A stretch of 64,000 bases of DNA, taken from the NCBI GenBank assembly GCA_963791905.1, contig CAWBTX010000004.1:1-64000 (forward strand), written 5' to 3'. The notes beneath the pieces are model-generated. The model ran no database searches. It saw only the letters and a program-made list of their open reading frames with translations, and was not told where the DNA came from. The DNA is from Gaiellasilicea sp963791905. Lineage in GTDB: Bacteria; Actinomycetota; Thermoleophilia; Gaiellales; Gaiellaceae. Of this stretch, positions 1 to 9,181 are shown in pieces. Each line of letters starts with the position of its first letter. Within the stretch, counting starts at the first letter, position 1. The translations under genes were made by a program, and so were the position numbers.

Positions 1-1451
1 CTCCTTCACGTAGTCGACGATGCGCCGGATGCTGATCTGCTGGAAGGCGCCGTCGTCCGTCGTGATGCCGCGGACGACGCGGTAGCCGCGCTTGCGCTGG
101 AGCGTGAGCACCCGTCCCTGCACGAGCGCTTGCAGCTCGCCGTAGTTGTAGTCGGCGGCGAGCGCGTCGATGCCGGCGAGCGTCTTGTTCGTGAGGCTGA
201 CGTGCGGCGAGAGCGAGGCGAGCTTGCCGGCCACGGCGGCCGCCGCGTAGTACGGCGGCAGCGTCATCAGCTGGCCGGTCCGCGAGTCGAGCTCGCGGAC
301 GCCCGGCGCGACGAGCACGAGCCGCTTGTCGGCGACGTCGCCGACGTTCTCGACCGCCTTCGGCGACGTCGCTCGAGTCGGCGCCCAGCACCGCGATCCG
401 CTCGCGGCCGAGGTTCTCCGTCTTCTCGACGTGGCCGAGCACCGCCGACTTGATCAGCGAGAACGGCATGTCCGACGACGAGCGACGAGCTGGACGTTCT
501 GCTCGACGAGCGTCGTCGAGCGCGTCGCGGAAGCTCGTCGAGCGGCGCGTGCCGTTCTCGCCGCCGGCGAAGGGACGAACCCCGTCGTGGCGTCGGGCAG
601 ACCCGCGCCCGGCGTCGCCGATCGACCTCCACGAGCTGCGACGGCGCGCCTCGTCTGCAGATGCGCTGCGCGAGGTACGCGAAGCTGGGCACCGTGTAGA
701 CCTCCTGCACGTTCCCGAAGCGCAGCGTCACCTGCCGGAGGTTCGTCGCGGGCACCCAGTAGCTCGCGCGGATGTCGGCCTGCCGACGGACGGCGCGGTC
801 GCGAACGTGAGCGTGCGGTCGGCCGGGCTGATCTGCGACGGTCTGCGGCGGTCGGCGGCGCTCTGCTGGAGCAGGTACTTCTGCACGACCCCTGGTCGCT
901 CGACGCGCACGGTGCCGACGCTCGGCTGCTCGGGCGTCGGCGCGACGATCGCCTCGGCGCTGAGCGCGGAGCGTGCCGTTCGTCGCGCTGCGACCTCCTC
1001 GTCGGGGACGAACTCGTCTGCGCGTCGGCGTCCTCGACCCGGATCTGGAGGCGGTTGCCCCAGGCGCCCGGCGTCTTTGCCCTCAGCGTCAGCGCCGGCG
1101 CGTCGGCGTCGTTGCGGAGCTCGAGCGTCGCCGCTCTCGGCCGACGTCGCGTCGAAGACGCGCTGCGCGTAGACCGTGCTCGCGCCGTTGTCGAACACGT
1201 AGCGGAGCGCGCGGACGAGGTGGACGTTCCCGTCGTCGCCGCCCGTCCGGATCCCACGGCCGTGGCTCGCCGAAGAGCGCGCGCGCCTCCTCGAAGCTGC
1301 GTCAGCGATCGCGATGCTCGGCGTCGCCCATCTCGGCCGTGCCGAGGATCCCGACGTTCCCGGTCGAGATCAGCCCGCCGGCAAGCAGCCCTTCCGCGCG
1401 GACCTCGATGTAGGTGCCGGGAAGGATCGTCTCTGTGATCGTTTCTGTCAT
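1..1451 (-). pseudogene. phage/contractile tail sheath protein, frameshifted, cut by window edge
   Basis: Pieces of a contractile-tail sheath protein appear in order on the minus strand but in changing frames. They are a start reading MTETITETILPGTYIEV at 1451, then FDNGASTVYAQRVFDA, then ALTLRAKTPGAWGNRLQI, then SPADRTLTFATAP, then TLRFGNVQEVYTVPS, and at the left edge GITTDDGAFQQISIRRIVDY. The early LPGTYIEV, the GAWGN segment and the closing RRIVDY segment are typical of myovirus or tailocin sheaths. At least four frame changes are needed, so no full-length product is possible as written. The protein would polymerise around a tail tube. It could come from a prophage or from an extracellular injection system; no other tail gene is here to decide. 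Confidence 0.8.
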
Positions 1452-1454
1452 GCG

Positions 1455-2041
1455 CTCCTCATCCGATCCGCTGCTATGGGCGCCGAGAAGGACTCGCCGG
1501 CGCTGCTCGACGAGGTCGACGTCGATGCGCTCGATTCGGCCGCCGGCGCGTGAGCTCGCCGCCCTCGCTCCACCTCGAACACGAACCGGTAGCCACGCCT
1601 CTGCCGCCAGGCGCTGAAGCTCGCGCGTCGTCGTCGCCGGACGCATCACGTTCTCGGCCGCCTCGAGGCCGGCGGGCTGGAGAGTGACGAAGCCCTTCTG
1701 GCGCAGCAACTGGACCTCGCGGGTCGAGCTTCGCCTGGAGGTTCTGCGAGATCGTGCTCGCCTGCCCGAAGGTGCTGCCGAGACCTCGAGCGAGAGGACG
1801 CCGCGGTAGCGATCGCCCCTCGTCTCCTCGCGGATCGTGTCGCCGCCGGGCAGCTGGTCCCAGCTTCGGACCAGTCGCCCAAATCCGACGCGGCGGACTC
1901 GTCGACGTTGACCGAGACCGCGATCGCCGGGATCTCGCCGGCGTTCGACGGCCGGCGCGCGCCGATGTTGCCCGAGGGCAGGACGGGGTCTGGCGAGCCG
2001 GCGAGAACCTCCGCGACCCGGGTCGCGACGTCGGTCAGCAC
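1455..2041 (-). pseudogene. frameshifted gene upstream of the tail sheath, probably phage structural
   Basis: It starts with MLTDVATRVAEVLAGSPDPV and continues with PSNAGEIPAIAVSVNVDES, then changes frame to GDRYRGVLSLEVSA, then to QLLRQKGFVTLQPAGLEAAENVM, and later GYRFVFEVE close to the sheath start. The pieces read as one protein of about 190 residues once two or three indels are repaired. It sits directly before the sheath gene, where short conserved tail-assembly proteins are common. I do not recognise the family. Confidence 0.5.
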
Positions 2042-2290
2042 GGGTCTGCCCGAGCCGAAGTGAATGCGACCGGCCGGGCCGGCGAGCTGGCGTCGAAGCT
2101 ACCTGCCGCAGTTCGAGCTCGTCGAGCGCTGAAGACCATGACGCCCTCGAAGCCCTGAAGCGCCACGACGAAGTCGGCGCAGTGCCCACCAGTCACGGTC
2201 ACCGCGAGCTTGACTCCGCACGGGCGCGGTGTCAACCCTCGCCTCGGGTGGCGCACAAGGGAGGGGGACGCTTGCACCCAAGCGCTGGGC

Positions 2291-2780
2291 TCAGGTTTGC
2301 AGAGCGTTCCGACGCCGGCGGGCGTCGGCGACGGAGCCCATGAACTCGAAATGCATCGGGTCAGGCCTGGTCGGATAGGTGCCGCCCCACCGAAAGCCAT
2401 GGCGCTCGGCGATTTGCTTGGCGTTCCGGGGCATTGTTGACCGAAGCGCGCCGACTCCGTCAAAGTTCTTACGCAGCAGGTGCGGAGCGCGATGTTGGTC
2501 GCGCGGCAGTTGAGGGTTCTCGGGTGCGTCGAGGTCGATTGCGAGCCCCCAGGAATGGTTCGAGGGCCTGTTGGTCGCCTGCGATCGCCCGGCACGCAAA
2601 TCCCCATGACCAATCGGGACGGAACCTTCGCCTCCTGGCCCGTTGGAGATCCCGGACGAGCGGTGCGATCAATGGCGCGATGTCCCGCCGTACCGGGAGG
2701 CGGAGGCCGTTCGTCGTGACGGTGACTACCTCGGATCTCTGGCAATTCGGCCATCCCTGACCCCATGACGCGTGAGCCAT
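2291..2780 (-). pseudogene. M15-family D,D- or L,D-peptidase (endolysin-like), single frameshift
   Basis: The first half begins MAHASWGQGWPNCQRSEVV and reaches WGFACRAIAGDQQ. The second half, one frame away, carries RPSNHSWGLAIDLDAPENP and later MHFEFMGS. Together they make the M15/VanY-type zinc peptidase layout: a Ser-x-His...Asp motif (SNHSWGLAIDLD) and a second His in MHFEF as metal ligands. A single indel near 2570-2590 separates the two halves; repaired, the protein is about 160 residues, normal for a phage-type endolysin that cleaves peptidoglycan peptides. The start ATG overlaps the stop of the small upstream gene (TGATG), so the two were translated together. Confidence 0.75.
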
Positions 2781-2992
2781 CAGTTGCCGTCCTCACCCTC
2801 GCCGCTGCAAGTACCTACAAAGCCGTAATCGGCAGGCGCTTCATCGACCTCGGGGTCGTACTCTTCCCATTCGTCGAAACCCTCGAGAGCATCGGATTGC
2901 GCATCAGGTTGCGCATTCTCTGGCCATGCCCGCTCCTCGAGTGGAGGGTCGTTGTGCTGATTATCGCGCAGACCGAAGGCAACGACAACCAC
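2780..2992 (-). CDS. small acidic protein of unknown function, coupled to the M15 peptidase
   Basis: This 70-residue reading frame is rich in Asp and Glu in its second half (EGFDEWEEYDPEVDEAP). Its TGA stop overlaps the ATG of the peptidase gene by one base, the usual sign of translational coupling, and this is the main reason to believe it. No domain or signal peptide is visible. A small accessory protein of a lysis cassette is possible but only a guess. Part of it lies opposite sequence upstream of the KAP NTPase gene. Confidence 0.4.
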   Translation of the reverse strand: MVVVAFGLRDNQHNDPPLEERAWPENAQPDAQSDALEGFDEWEEYDPEVDEAPADYGFVGTCSGEGEDGN

Positions 2993-3106
2993 GAGCGTTC
3001 AGCTGCGGCGAGGTACGCGTGTTACGACAGGCCGGCGATCTCGTCGACGGCCGGATACCCCTTCCAAACGTTCAAGGGGGGCGCTATCTTGGAGTCCTGC
3101 GGCGTC

Positions 3107-5239
3107 ATGTCCGCTCGCGTGGGGAGGAGCCGCGTGGCAGCCTCCAAGAAGACTCAAGACGACGATCCAGGTTCGGATCCAGAGGGCGCGTCGCAGAGTT
3201 TCGTGCAGGAGGAGGCTCGGGCCGAGCAGGCTGCGCGTCGAGACGCCACCGAGTCGTCCGTGGACATCTCGAGGTCGGTCGACGTCCTACGCACGAGGCT
3301 CGGGAGCGCAACTGCTTACCTACTCGTTGCCGAGCTTCTCTCCGACCCGGTCCACAGCGATTACGGGGAGAAGATCGGGCCTTTCGTCGAGGTCGGCGAC
3401 GCCCCTGAAGGCGCGAAGAAGCAGACGGTGGATAGCTGGATCGAAGAGGTGCGTCCGATCTTCTTGCCGCAGGATCCGGGGCAGCTGGATGGCCGCAAGC
3501 TCGTCTTCGGGCTCGCATTGCTCGACCAGGAGCTGAGGCGCCGGCTGAGCGAGGACGGCTTCCTTGCGGCGCTCAAACGCGAGATCGGGACTTCCGAGCA
3601 GCTGAGCGGCCGGGGAAGGGCCCTCTACAAGGCTGATGCGGTGCCGACGCTTTCGGATCAGGCGGCGAAGGTCGATCTGCTGGGACGGACGGCGTTCGCA
3701 GCGGCGCTCGCCGAGCGTCTGCGCGATGAGTTTCGGCGTACCGAGGGGCCGAGTGGCAAGCCCGACTCGTTCATGCTTCACCTCGAGGGGCCGTGGGGCT
3801 CCGGAAAGACGTCGCTCCTCGGGTTCCTCGAGTGCGAGCTGAGGTCGACGCCGGACCCTTGGGTCGTGGTCAATTTCAATGCCTGGAAGAATCAGCGCGC
3901 CGGTGCGCCTTGGTGGCTGCTGATCTCGGCTGTCCGCCGCGAGGCGGTCGCGGATAGACACTCAGACGCGTTGTTGCGCCTCCGGCTCCGCCTGCGTGGC
4001 CTCTGGTGGCGCGTCCATCTTGCGAGGGCGGAGATCGTCGCGGTTGTCGTTGCGGGGGCGATCGTTGGCGTGCTTGGTGCGACCGGGAAGCTCACCGATG
4101 GCGACCCGGTCGGGCTTGTCGCCGGGGTGATCACCAGTGTTGTCGCTGCTGTGAGTGCCCTCCATGGCCTCATGAGCTCTGTTACCGGGGGCTCGGAGCG
4201 GGGCGCGCAGACCTTCATGAGGCAGACGGGCGACCCGATGGAAAAGCTCATGGGCCGCTTCAACGGGCTCGTTGCGGACATCGACCGCCCGATCGCGATC
4301 TTCATCGACGATCTCGATCGGTGCCGGGCGGAGTACGTTGTCGACCTGCTCGAGGGTGTCCAGACCATCTTCCGGGAAGCCCCCGTTGCTTTTGTCGTCG
4401 CGGCCGATCGGCACTGGCTCTACGACGCCTACGGCGACGTATACGGCGACTACGTGAAGACAGGCGTCGATCCCGGCCGGCCGCTCGGTCATCTCTTCCT
4501 CGAGAAGTCCTTCCAGCTTTCGACTTCGGTCCCGAGGATCTCGCGCCAGGATCAGGACGCGTTTTGGGAGCGGCTGCTTTCCCCGCGCGACGACAGCGCT
4601 CGACGCGATGCCGAAGAGCTCGCCCGCGAGGCCCAGCAGGACTTCGCCGGGCTCGACACGGAGGACGAGATCCTTGGCGCGCTCGACCGCGATTGGGGCG
4701 AGACGGCGGAGGAGAACCGTGCCCGGCGCGCTGCGGCAGTTCGTCGCTTGGCGAGCCCGACGCTGCAGCGGCACGTCGAGCACACGCTGACGCCGCTGGC
4801 GCCGCTGCTCGAGCCGAACCCGCGCGCGATGAAGCGGCTTGTGAACGCCTACGGGGTCGAGAGGGCTGTTCAGATTCTCGAGGGGTGTTCAGCGAAACTC
4901 GACCATCCGCGCGAGCAGCTCGCGCTGTGGACGATTCTCAAGTCGCGGTGGCCGCTCTTGTCCGATTACCTCAGCGAGGACCCGGACTCACTCGACGATC
5001 TTAAGGCGGACCGAATACCGACCCACGTCGCGGAGGACAGCAACCGGCCGTACTTAAGGAGGCTCTTCGCGGATCAAGCCGCTCAGGACGTTGCCCGAGG
5101 CAAGGGCGTTGACCGAGTCGAGCTCACTCCTGAATCGCTGCGCTCCCTCATTGATGGACCGGGCGCCGACCCGATGTTCGAGGACCGGCCCATTCCAGGG
5201 TCGGCTACGACGGCGGCGTCGAAGCAGACGGGACGTTGA
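3107..5239 (+). CDS. KAP-family P-loop NTPase with inserted membrane segments
   Basis: A 710-residue protein if it starts at the ATG at 3107; a longer open frame upstream looks non-coding. Residues 1-130 are a charged region with no clear fold. The Walker A motif GPWGSGKTS is near residue 230, followed by FNAWKNQRAGAPWW, a hallmark of KAP NTPases. Two hydrophobic segments (around 305-365, VVVAGAIVGVLGA and VAGVITSVVAAVSAL) lie between Walker A and the Walker B motif IAIFIDDLDRC (around 395). This insertion of membrane helices into the NTPase domain defines the KAP group, whose ATPase faces the cytoplasm. KAP proteins occur patchily on mobile elements and in defence islands; the flanking phage debris fits that. 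The gene is intact although its neighbours are broken. Confidence 0.85.
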   Translation: MSARVGRSRVAASKKTQDDDPGSDPEGASQSFVQEEARAEQAARRDATESSVDISRSVDVLRTRLGSATAYLLVAELLSDPVHSDYGEKIGPFVEVGDAPEGAKKQTVDSWIEEVRPIFLPQDPGQLDGRKLVFGLALLDQELRRRLSEDGFLAALKREIGTSEQLSGRGRALYKADAVPTLSDQAAKVDLLGRTAFAAALAERLRDEFRRTEGPSGKPDSFMLHLEGPWGSGKTSLLGFLECELRSTPDPWVVVNFNAWKNQRAGAPWWLLISAVRREAVADRHSDALLRLRLRLRGLWWRVHLARAEIVAVVVAGAIVGVLGATGKLTDGDPVGLVAGVITSVVAAVSALHGLMSSVTGGSERGAQTFMRQTGDPMEKLMGRFNGLVADIDRPIAIFIDDLDRCRAEYVVDLLEGVQTIFREAPVAFVVAADRHWLYDAYGDVYGDYVKTGVDPGRPLGHLFLEKSFQLSTSVPRISRQDQDAFWERLLSPRDDSARRDAEELAREAQQDFAGLDTEDEILGALDRDWGETAEENRARRAAAVRRLASPTLQRHVEHTLTPLAPLLEPNPRAMKRLVNAYGVERAVQILEGCSAKLDHPREQLALWTILKSRWPLLSDYLSEDPDSLDDLKADRIPTHVAEDSNRPYLRRLFADQAAQDVARGKGVDRVELTPESLRSLIDGPGADPMFEDRPIPGSATTAASKQTGR

Positions 5240-5313
5240 CAGTGTGCGAAGCAACGTCTTGATTCGGCGCGCCAAGCTGCCCAGATGCCTGGGAGCTGGC
5301 AAACCGTTGGGCG

Positions 5314-6027
5314 TTAGCCTTGATCCCGCGCGAAGCCCTGGAGGAATCTGTAGTAGATAGGATCTGGGCCAGGCTTTCTCAGCGCCTCCCTAAGCTCGTC
5401 GTTCGGGTCACCGAGAACGGTCAACCGAGCACGCTCAGTCGTTGCCAGAAAGTTCTCGGCAAACATATGAGCGAAGACCTTCAAGTGGGTCATTGCCGCG
5501 ACCGAATCTCCATACCGTTCGTAGCCAAACACCGCTTTCTCGTCGTCGCTGATAAACCACTCGTAATTGAGCGTGCCGGGTTCGTTCCGAGTCGACTCGA
5601 CCATCTGGTCCAGTAACACTTTGAAGTTGTCGAGTTCTTCAGGCTTCACCTTCAATTCAAGAAGCCAAGAGACTTGCCGGCCTGTTTTTGTAACCTCGTC
5701 GAGAATGGCGAGTCCCCGGTGGCCCGCTGGCCAGCCAGCGTAATGCGCAACATGAAGCATGATCTCCTCCAGCTCGCCATCGGAGATTCCTTGATGCCGT
5801 GCACCTTTGAGATGCGCTTTGAGTTCACTGTCTCTCCCAAGTGCAGCCAGCATCGCGACGGTGATCTTGCTTCGGTTCACGGTAGAAAGCTTGTCGGTAC
5901 GACTCCAGACGTTAGCGAAGAGATGGTCTATGGTGAAATTGTCAAGTAGATCGCTGAAGGTGGTCTTCCGGCGACCAAACACAAGTTCATAGAACCGCTG
6001 TCCTCTTTCTCGGTCGTCATTCCCCAT
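5314..6027 (-). CDS. carboxymuconolactone decarboxylase-like domain fused to an antibiotic biosynthesis monooxygenase domain
   Basis: 237 residues with two domains. Residues 1-115 resemble carboxymuconolactone decarboxylase/AhpD-like helical proteins, with the family signature around LEEIMLHVAHYAGWPAG. Residues 120-220 are an ABM-type dimeric alpha/beta-barrel (WLLELKVKPEELDNFKVLLD, NEPGTLNYEWFISDD, GYERYGDSVAAMTHL). No CxxC pair of true AhpD peroxidase is seen in the first domain, so a decarboxylase or unknown role is more likely than peroxide reduction. The gene is intact, lies tail to tail with the KAP gene, and its codon use looks less GC-extreme than the metabolic genes, which suggests transfer. 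Confidence 0.8.
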   Translation of the reverse strand: MGNDDRERGQRFYELVFGRRKTTFSDLLDNFTIDHLFANVWSRTDKLSTVNRSKITVAMLAALGRDSELKAHLKGARHQGISDGELEEIMLHVAHYAGWPAGHRGLAILDEVTKTGRQVSWLLELKVKPEELDNFKVLLDQMVESTRNEPGTLNYEWFISDDEKAVFGYERYGDSVAAMTHLKVFAHMFAENFLATTERARLTVLGDPNDELREALRKPGPDPIYYRFLQGFARDQG

Positions 6028-6439
6028 GGGGATCGCTCCTAACCTGGCGGCAGACGTCGACGGGGATCCCTACAAGTGCGGCGAGTTCCGCGCATTTTCG
6101 CATATGAACTCCGTTCCAGACGCTCGCGCCACGTGTGGCCAAGTCGCCGCCTTTCTCAATTCGAGTCGGCTTCTATTACCACGGCGGCGGCTAGTCAAGC
6201 TCGCGGAGACAAGGTTTCGGCGGGCACGTCGGGCAATAGCGGAATCAAGCGTGATTGAGGCATGCGCTCACGGCGGGACCTCTGGGCGGCGGGCGTTGCC
6301 ATGTTTGCGACGCTGTCACCATCCGCGATACGGGACCGAATCAGGCCGGACATCCGCCGCCACGCGCGGGCACCGCAGACAATTCTCGTCGGCTCCAACG
6401 TGCTGTCGTAAGCGCCCACCCTGACAGCTGCGCTCAAGG
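6028..6439. other. no recognisable gene
   Basis: About 410 bases between the CMD-ABM gene start and a peptidoglycan-binding remnant. Open frames exist on both strands but none shows a recognisable domain, a ribosome site or overlap with a neighbour. I see only degenerate sequence. Confidence 0.5.
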
Positions 6440-6543
6440 AGCCCGAACCCGTTCAGATACAACCACTCCTGCACGCGTTTCACGGCCATGCTCTTCGGCC
6501 AGTTCTTCTTGAACGGCTTCCCGCCAAACTCGATCTCGCCCAT
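6440..6543 (-). pseudogene. possible remnant of a peptidoglycan-binding domain
   Basis: The minus strand reads MGEIEFGGKPFKKNWPKSM followed by AVKRVQEWLYLNGFGL. The KRVQEWLxxNG pattern resembles the first helix of PG_binding_1 domains found in endolysins. The frame then loses similarity, so only about 34 residues remain. Together with the M15 peptidase fragment it suggests debris of phage lysis genes. The match is short, so this is tentative. Confidence 0.3.
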
Positions 6544-6549
6544 CTCGCT

Positions 6550-6566
6550 ATCCCAGGTGCGCCCAT
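6550..6566 (+). repeat. left copy of a 17-bp direct repeat, att-like (tRNA 3'-end sequence)
   Basis: The sequence ATCCCAGGTGCGCCCAT is repeated exactly at 9165-9181. It reads like the last part of a tRNA: the 3' side of a T-arm (TCCCAGG) followed by an acceptor strand (TGCGCCCA). Such 3' tRNA segments are the usual crossover sites of tyrosine integrases. An excisionase-like gene and an integrase stub lie just inside this copy. Confidence 0.55.
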
Positions 6567-6726
6567 CCTCCCACTCCGCAGAAACGGCTTGGCTCGAGCC
6601 GTTCTCCGCCCGTTCCGAGCGCCGAGGCGGCCAGCGTGTCAGATCCGTGTCAGGACAGGCCTCCGCGGCCGTCTCGGGTCGAGCCGACCGCCTTCAGCTT
6701 TTCACGGCCCGGCCGGAGAGGCAGGC

Positions 6727-7062
6727 ATGAACGAGAACAGAACGACTCCGGGTCCGATCGTGGCGCAGTTGACGCTCGCCTGGCCCGAGACACTCATTCA
6801 GCAGATCGCGGACGTCGCGGAACGCCTCAGCGCCGACGACCGCAGCAGCACGCGCTCGCCCTGGTGCGACGTCGCCGGGACGGCCGCCTACCTCAACATG
6901 ACTCCCGACGCTGTCCGCAAGGCCGCGCAACGCCGCCTGCTCCCCGGCCACCAGCCCTTCGGCCCCGGCAGTCGCTACTTCTTCCACCGCCGCGAACTCG
7001 ATGACTTCATCGCGGGCAAGAACGGTGACGATCCCGACTCCGTCGCCGGGAGGGCTGGCTGA
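6727..7062 (+). CDS. helix-turn-helix protein, excisionase-like
   Basis: 111 residues from the ATG at 6727. The C-terminal half has a MerR/HTH_17-type DNA-binding unit: WCDVAGTAAYLNMTPDAVRKAAQRRLLPGHQ, then PFGPGSRYFFHRRELDDFI. The pattern of an ALP/AYL helix, xVRKxxQRxLLP recognition helix and a final FxRxELDxFI strand is that of excisionase or integrase-accessory HTH proteins. Its stop overlaps the next start (TGATG), and the next frame looks like an integrase N terminus, as in xis-int pairs. It lies just inside the left 17-bp repeat. DNA binding is well supported; the excisionase role is inferred from context. Confidence 0.7.
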   Translation: MNENRTTPGPIVAQLTLAWPETLIQQIADVAERLSADDRSSTRSPWCDVAGTAAYLNMTPDAVRKAAQRRLLPGHQPFGPGSRYFFHRRELDDFIAGKNGDDPDSVAGRAG

Positions 7063-7169
7063 TGGCCGCGAGTCACACCCGCGTGCGGGTGGCGCCAAAC
7101 CTCTACCAGCGCGGCGACGGCCGCAGCGGAAAAACAGGCGCCCGACAAACCGCCGAGGGCTGGCCATAA
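7062..7169 (+). pseudogene. truncated tyrosine-recombinase (integrase) N terminus
   Basis: A 35-codon frame beginning MAASHTRVRVAPNLYQRGDG. The VAPNLYQRGDGR pattern is the first beta strand of the arm-binding domain of many actinobacterial phage integrases. It ends in a stop after EGWP, and no catalytic R-H-R-Y domain follows in any frame. Translation would be coupled to the upstream HTH gene by a TGATG overlap. The rest of the integrase has been deleted. Confidence 0.5.
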
Positions 7170-7764
7170 GCTGTCCGCCACGGTCGCCAGGGCGAGTCTG
7201 CGGCAGGTGAGTTTGGCGAGGTCGGCGTGGAGCGCACTTTGGCATAAGTGCCCGTGGGACGTCATTTCTCACGCTCGTCAGCGCGGAGCTGGGGCGGCGT
7301 CGGCTATGCGACTCTGTGGCTGCTCTCGTGCCGAGCTACCAGCGGGCACCGCATACAGGGTCGCTGTTCGCGCACCAGCGCCAGTGTGTCGTCGCCTGTC
7401 TCGGCGTGCATCAGGAGAGGTATTCGTCCTCACGGTCGACCGCCCGTTTCCCGCCAGCTCCACCTGTCTGTTGTCTCCACAGCCCGCTCCCGCCGCACCA
7501 TACAACCGCGGGCTTCACAAGCCTGGCGGACGGTGATGCTAACCAGGGAGGCGCGGGCAGCGGAGGACTATTTGTTCAGCCGTTGGCGGCTTGAGCGAGA
7601 CTCCCCGATTCACATGTGTCGATCGCGCCTCACCTACCCATCACAAGGCGCACAAGGCGGCACGTCCACCATGATCACCGAACTCCGAGAGCGGTCCGGC
7701 TCGTCCCGCTACGCCGGTAACCCGCCCTATGCAGCAGCTGGGGATGAAACTAAAGTCGGAAGCA
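7170..7764. other. no recognisable gene
   Basis: Roughly 595 bases follow the integrase stub. Several open frames are present on both strands but they have random-looking arginine-, serine- and alanine-rich translations with no domain signature. It is probably debris left by the deletion that removed the integrase. Confidence 0.5.
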
Positions 7765-8904
7765 ATGGCCGACTCCTCGTGGGTGTGGAAGGGGATCATG
7801 CGGCACGGCGAGGCGTTCCGGCCTGGTATGGATCCTGACAAGCAGTCCTCGGGGAGCTCATTGACGACCGGGACTCAGCGACGCCATTGCTGTCGCGCGC
7901 CGCTTCGCCGAGACTGCCGGCGAATATGGGATAGCCGGCGACGAACTAACGATCGTCTGCGCTCCATCACCAGAGTCCACTGACACCGCAGCTGTTCTAG
8001 CTTCCGAGTTCGGGAAGTCCGTCGTCGCGGTGCGGTTACGTGCGCTCGACCCCGCCACGTGGCCACATCACACCAAAGAGGACGCAAAGGAGCGCTGGGA
8101 GACGATTCACACAGAGATCGAAGCCAAGCTAAGGGAGCGGGAGCCTTCTGGGCGATCGTTTTCGTCGGTCACGACCCGCAGGTGAGCTGGCTACTGCATG
8201 ATTTGATCAAGCGTGGCCGGCGCGGTCAGCGTTGGGCTGGTCCCGTCCCGCTCGCCCGCGGCGAACTTGCCATGCTCGGTGCTCCTCGCTCCGAGTCACC
8301 CGCGCTTCGGTGGGTGCTCTCACCTTCTGACGCGAAGCTGCTTGAGCAGCTTCAAGACAAGATCAAGTCGAAGATGGATTCGGCCAAGCTGCTGGGCGCA
8401 TTCCTCACGGCGCTCCTGGTGTTCGCCGCCAAGGAGCTTGCCGTCGCCGAGAACCCGCCAGGTTGGTATCCGTGGGTCTCCGGGCTAGGCCTCGGATTAC
8501 TTGCGATGGCGACAGCCGCTTACTTCGTCACCATGTTCAAGTACGACGAACTCTTGATGCCGGTGCGGTTCTGGCCGAGTCCGCGAGCGTCAACTCGGAG
8601 ACCTCGGGGCTTCATCCGTCTCTGGCCGAGACCGGGAGCGTCAACTCGCATACCTCGAGGCTTCGTACGTAGGCCGCCAAGCTCCGCCGCCTGGGTCCTG
8701 TACCAGAACATGATGCGGGTCTGGTCGAACGCCTTCATTCCCGCCACGCTGCTTGGCGGTGCTGGCGCGATCGCTGTCACGGTCGCGCTTGCTCAACCAA
8801 CCCGGTTTTGGTGGCTCGCCGTCGCGCTGTCCATTGCCGCGGTACTCGCTGTCACGTGGTTTGTCTGGCGCGCGGCAACGCCAAATCTTGGTGTCAGCGA
8901 CTAA
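7765..8904 (+). pseudogene. SixA-like histidine phosphatase with C-terminal membrane domain, several frameshifts
   Basis: The pieces are collinear on the plus strand. MADSSWVWKGIMRHGEAFRP holds the RHG catalytic motif. GELIDDRDSATPLLSRA follows in a second frame, and FAETAGEYGIAGDELTIV with APSPESTDTAAVLASEFG in a third. Near 8145 the frame changes to FVGHDPQVSWLLHDLI, which holds the second catalytic His, and PLARGELAML. From there to 8904 the frame is open: VLSPSDAKLLEQLQDKI, then at least three hydrophobic stretches (LLGAFLTALLVFAA, GLGLGLLAMATAAYF, AIAVTVALA). Repaired, this is a phosphohistidine phosphatase with a membrane anchor. As written it is a pseudogene needing about three indels. 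Confidence 0.65.
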
Positions 8905-9164
8905 AGCAGAACTGGACGGCTCCGCGCACGGCTGTTGGAGGGCGTTGAAAAACCGTAGAGATCCGGTGGCGCAAGATCCGAGGTCGGTTCGGAGAGATAG
9001 GACGGTTCGACTGACGTCGCTCCCGCCGCGACGGCGTGTCAGGATCGGTGTCAGATTTCGCAGCTGACGCGGTCGCACGTGGTCCCGGTAGGTCCTGCCC
9101 GAGCGTGGTGGGCGCGCTCGAGTCCGGTATCGTCAACATCAGTCGCAGTTGACTGGCTAATTCG

Positions 9165-9181
9165 ATCCCAGGTGCGCCCAT
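9165..9181 (+). repeat. right copy of the 17-bp att-like direct repeat
   Basis: Identical to 6550-6566 and in the same orientation. It is preceded by TTCG, so this copy extends the T-loop look (TTCGATCCCAGG). It abuts the last codon of the MEMO-like gene. With the left copy it brackets about 2.6 kb holding the excisionase-like gene, the integrase stub and the SixA-TM pseudogene. Confidence 0.55.

Noticed and set aside
130..1438. Long plus-strand open frames over the first 1.4 kb
   Set aside because: They are Arg-rich antisense shadows of the frameshifted sheath gene, which has clear family motifs on the minus strand.
2765..3106. Extension of the KAP protein to an upstream start at 2765
   Set aside because: The extra 114 residues have no domain character, overlap the lysis genes on the other strand, and an ATG at 3107 gives a normal start.
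7248..7838. Plus-strand 196-codon frame after the integrase stub
   Set aside because: No integrase catalytic motif or other domain; ends before the phosphatase remnant and looks random.
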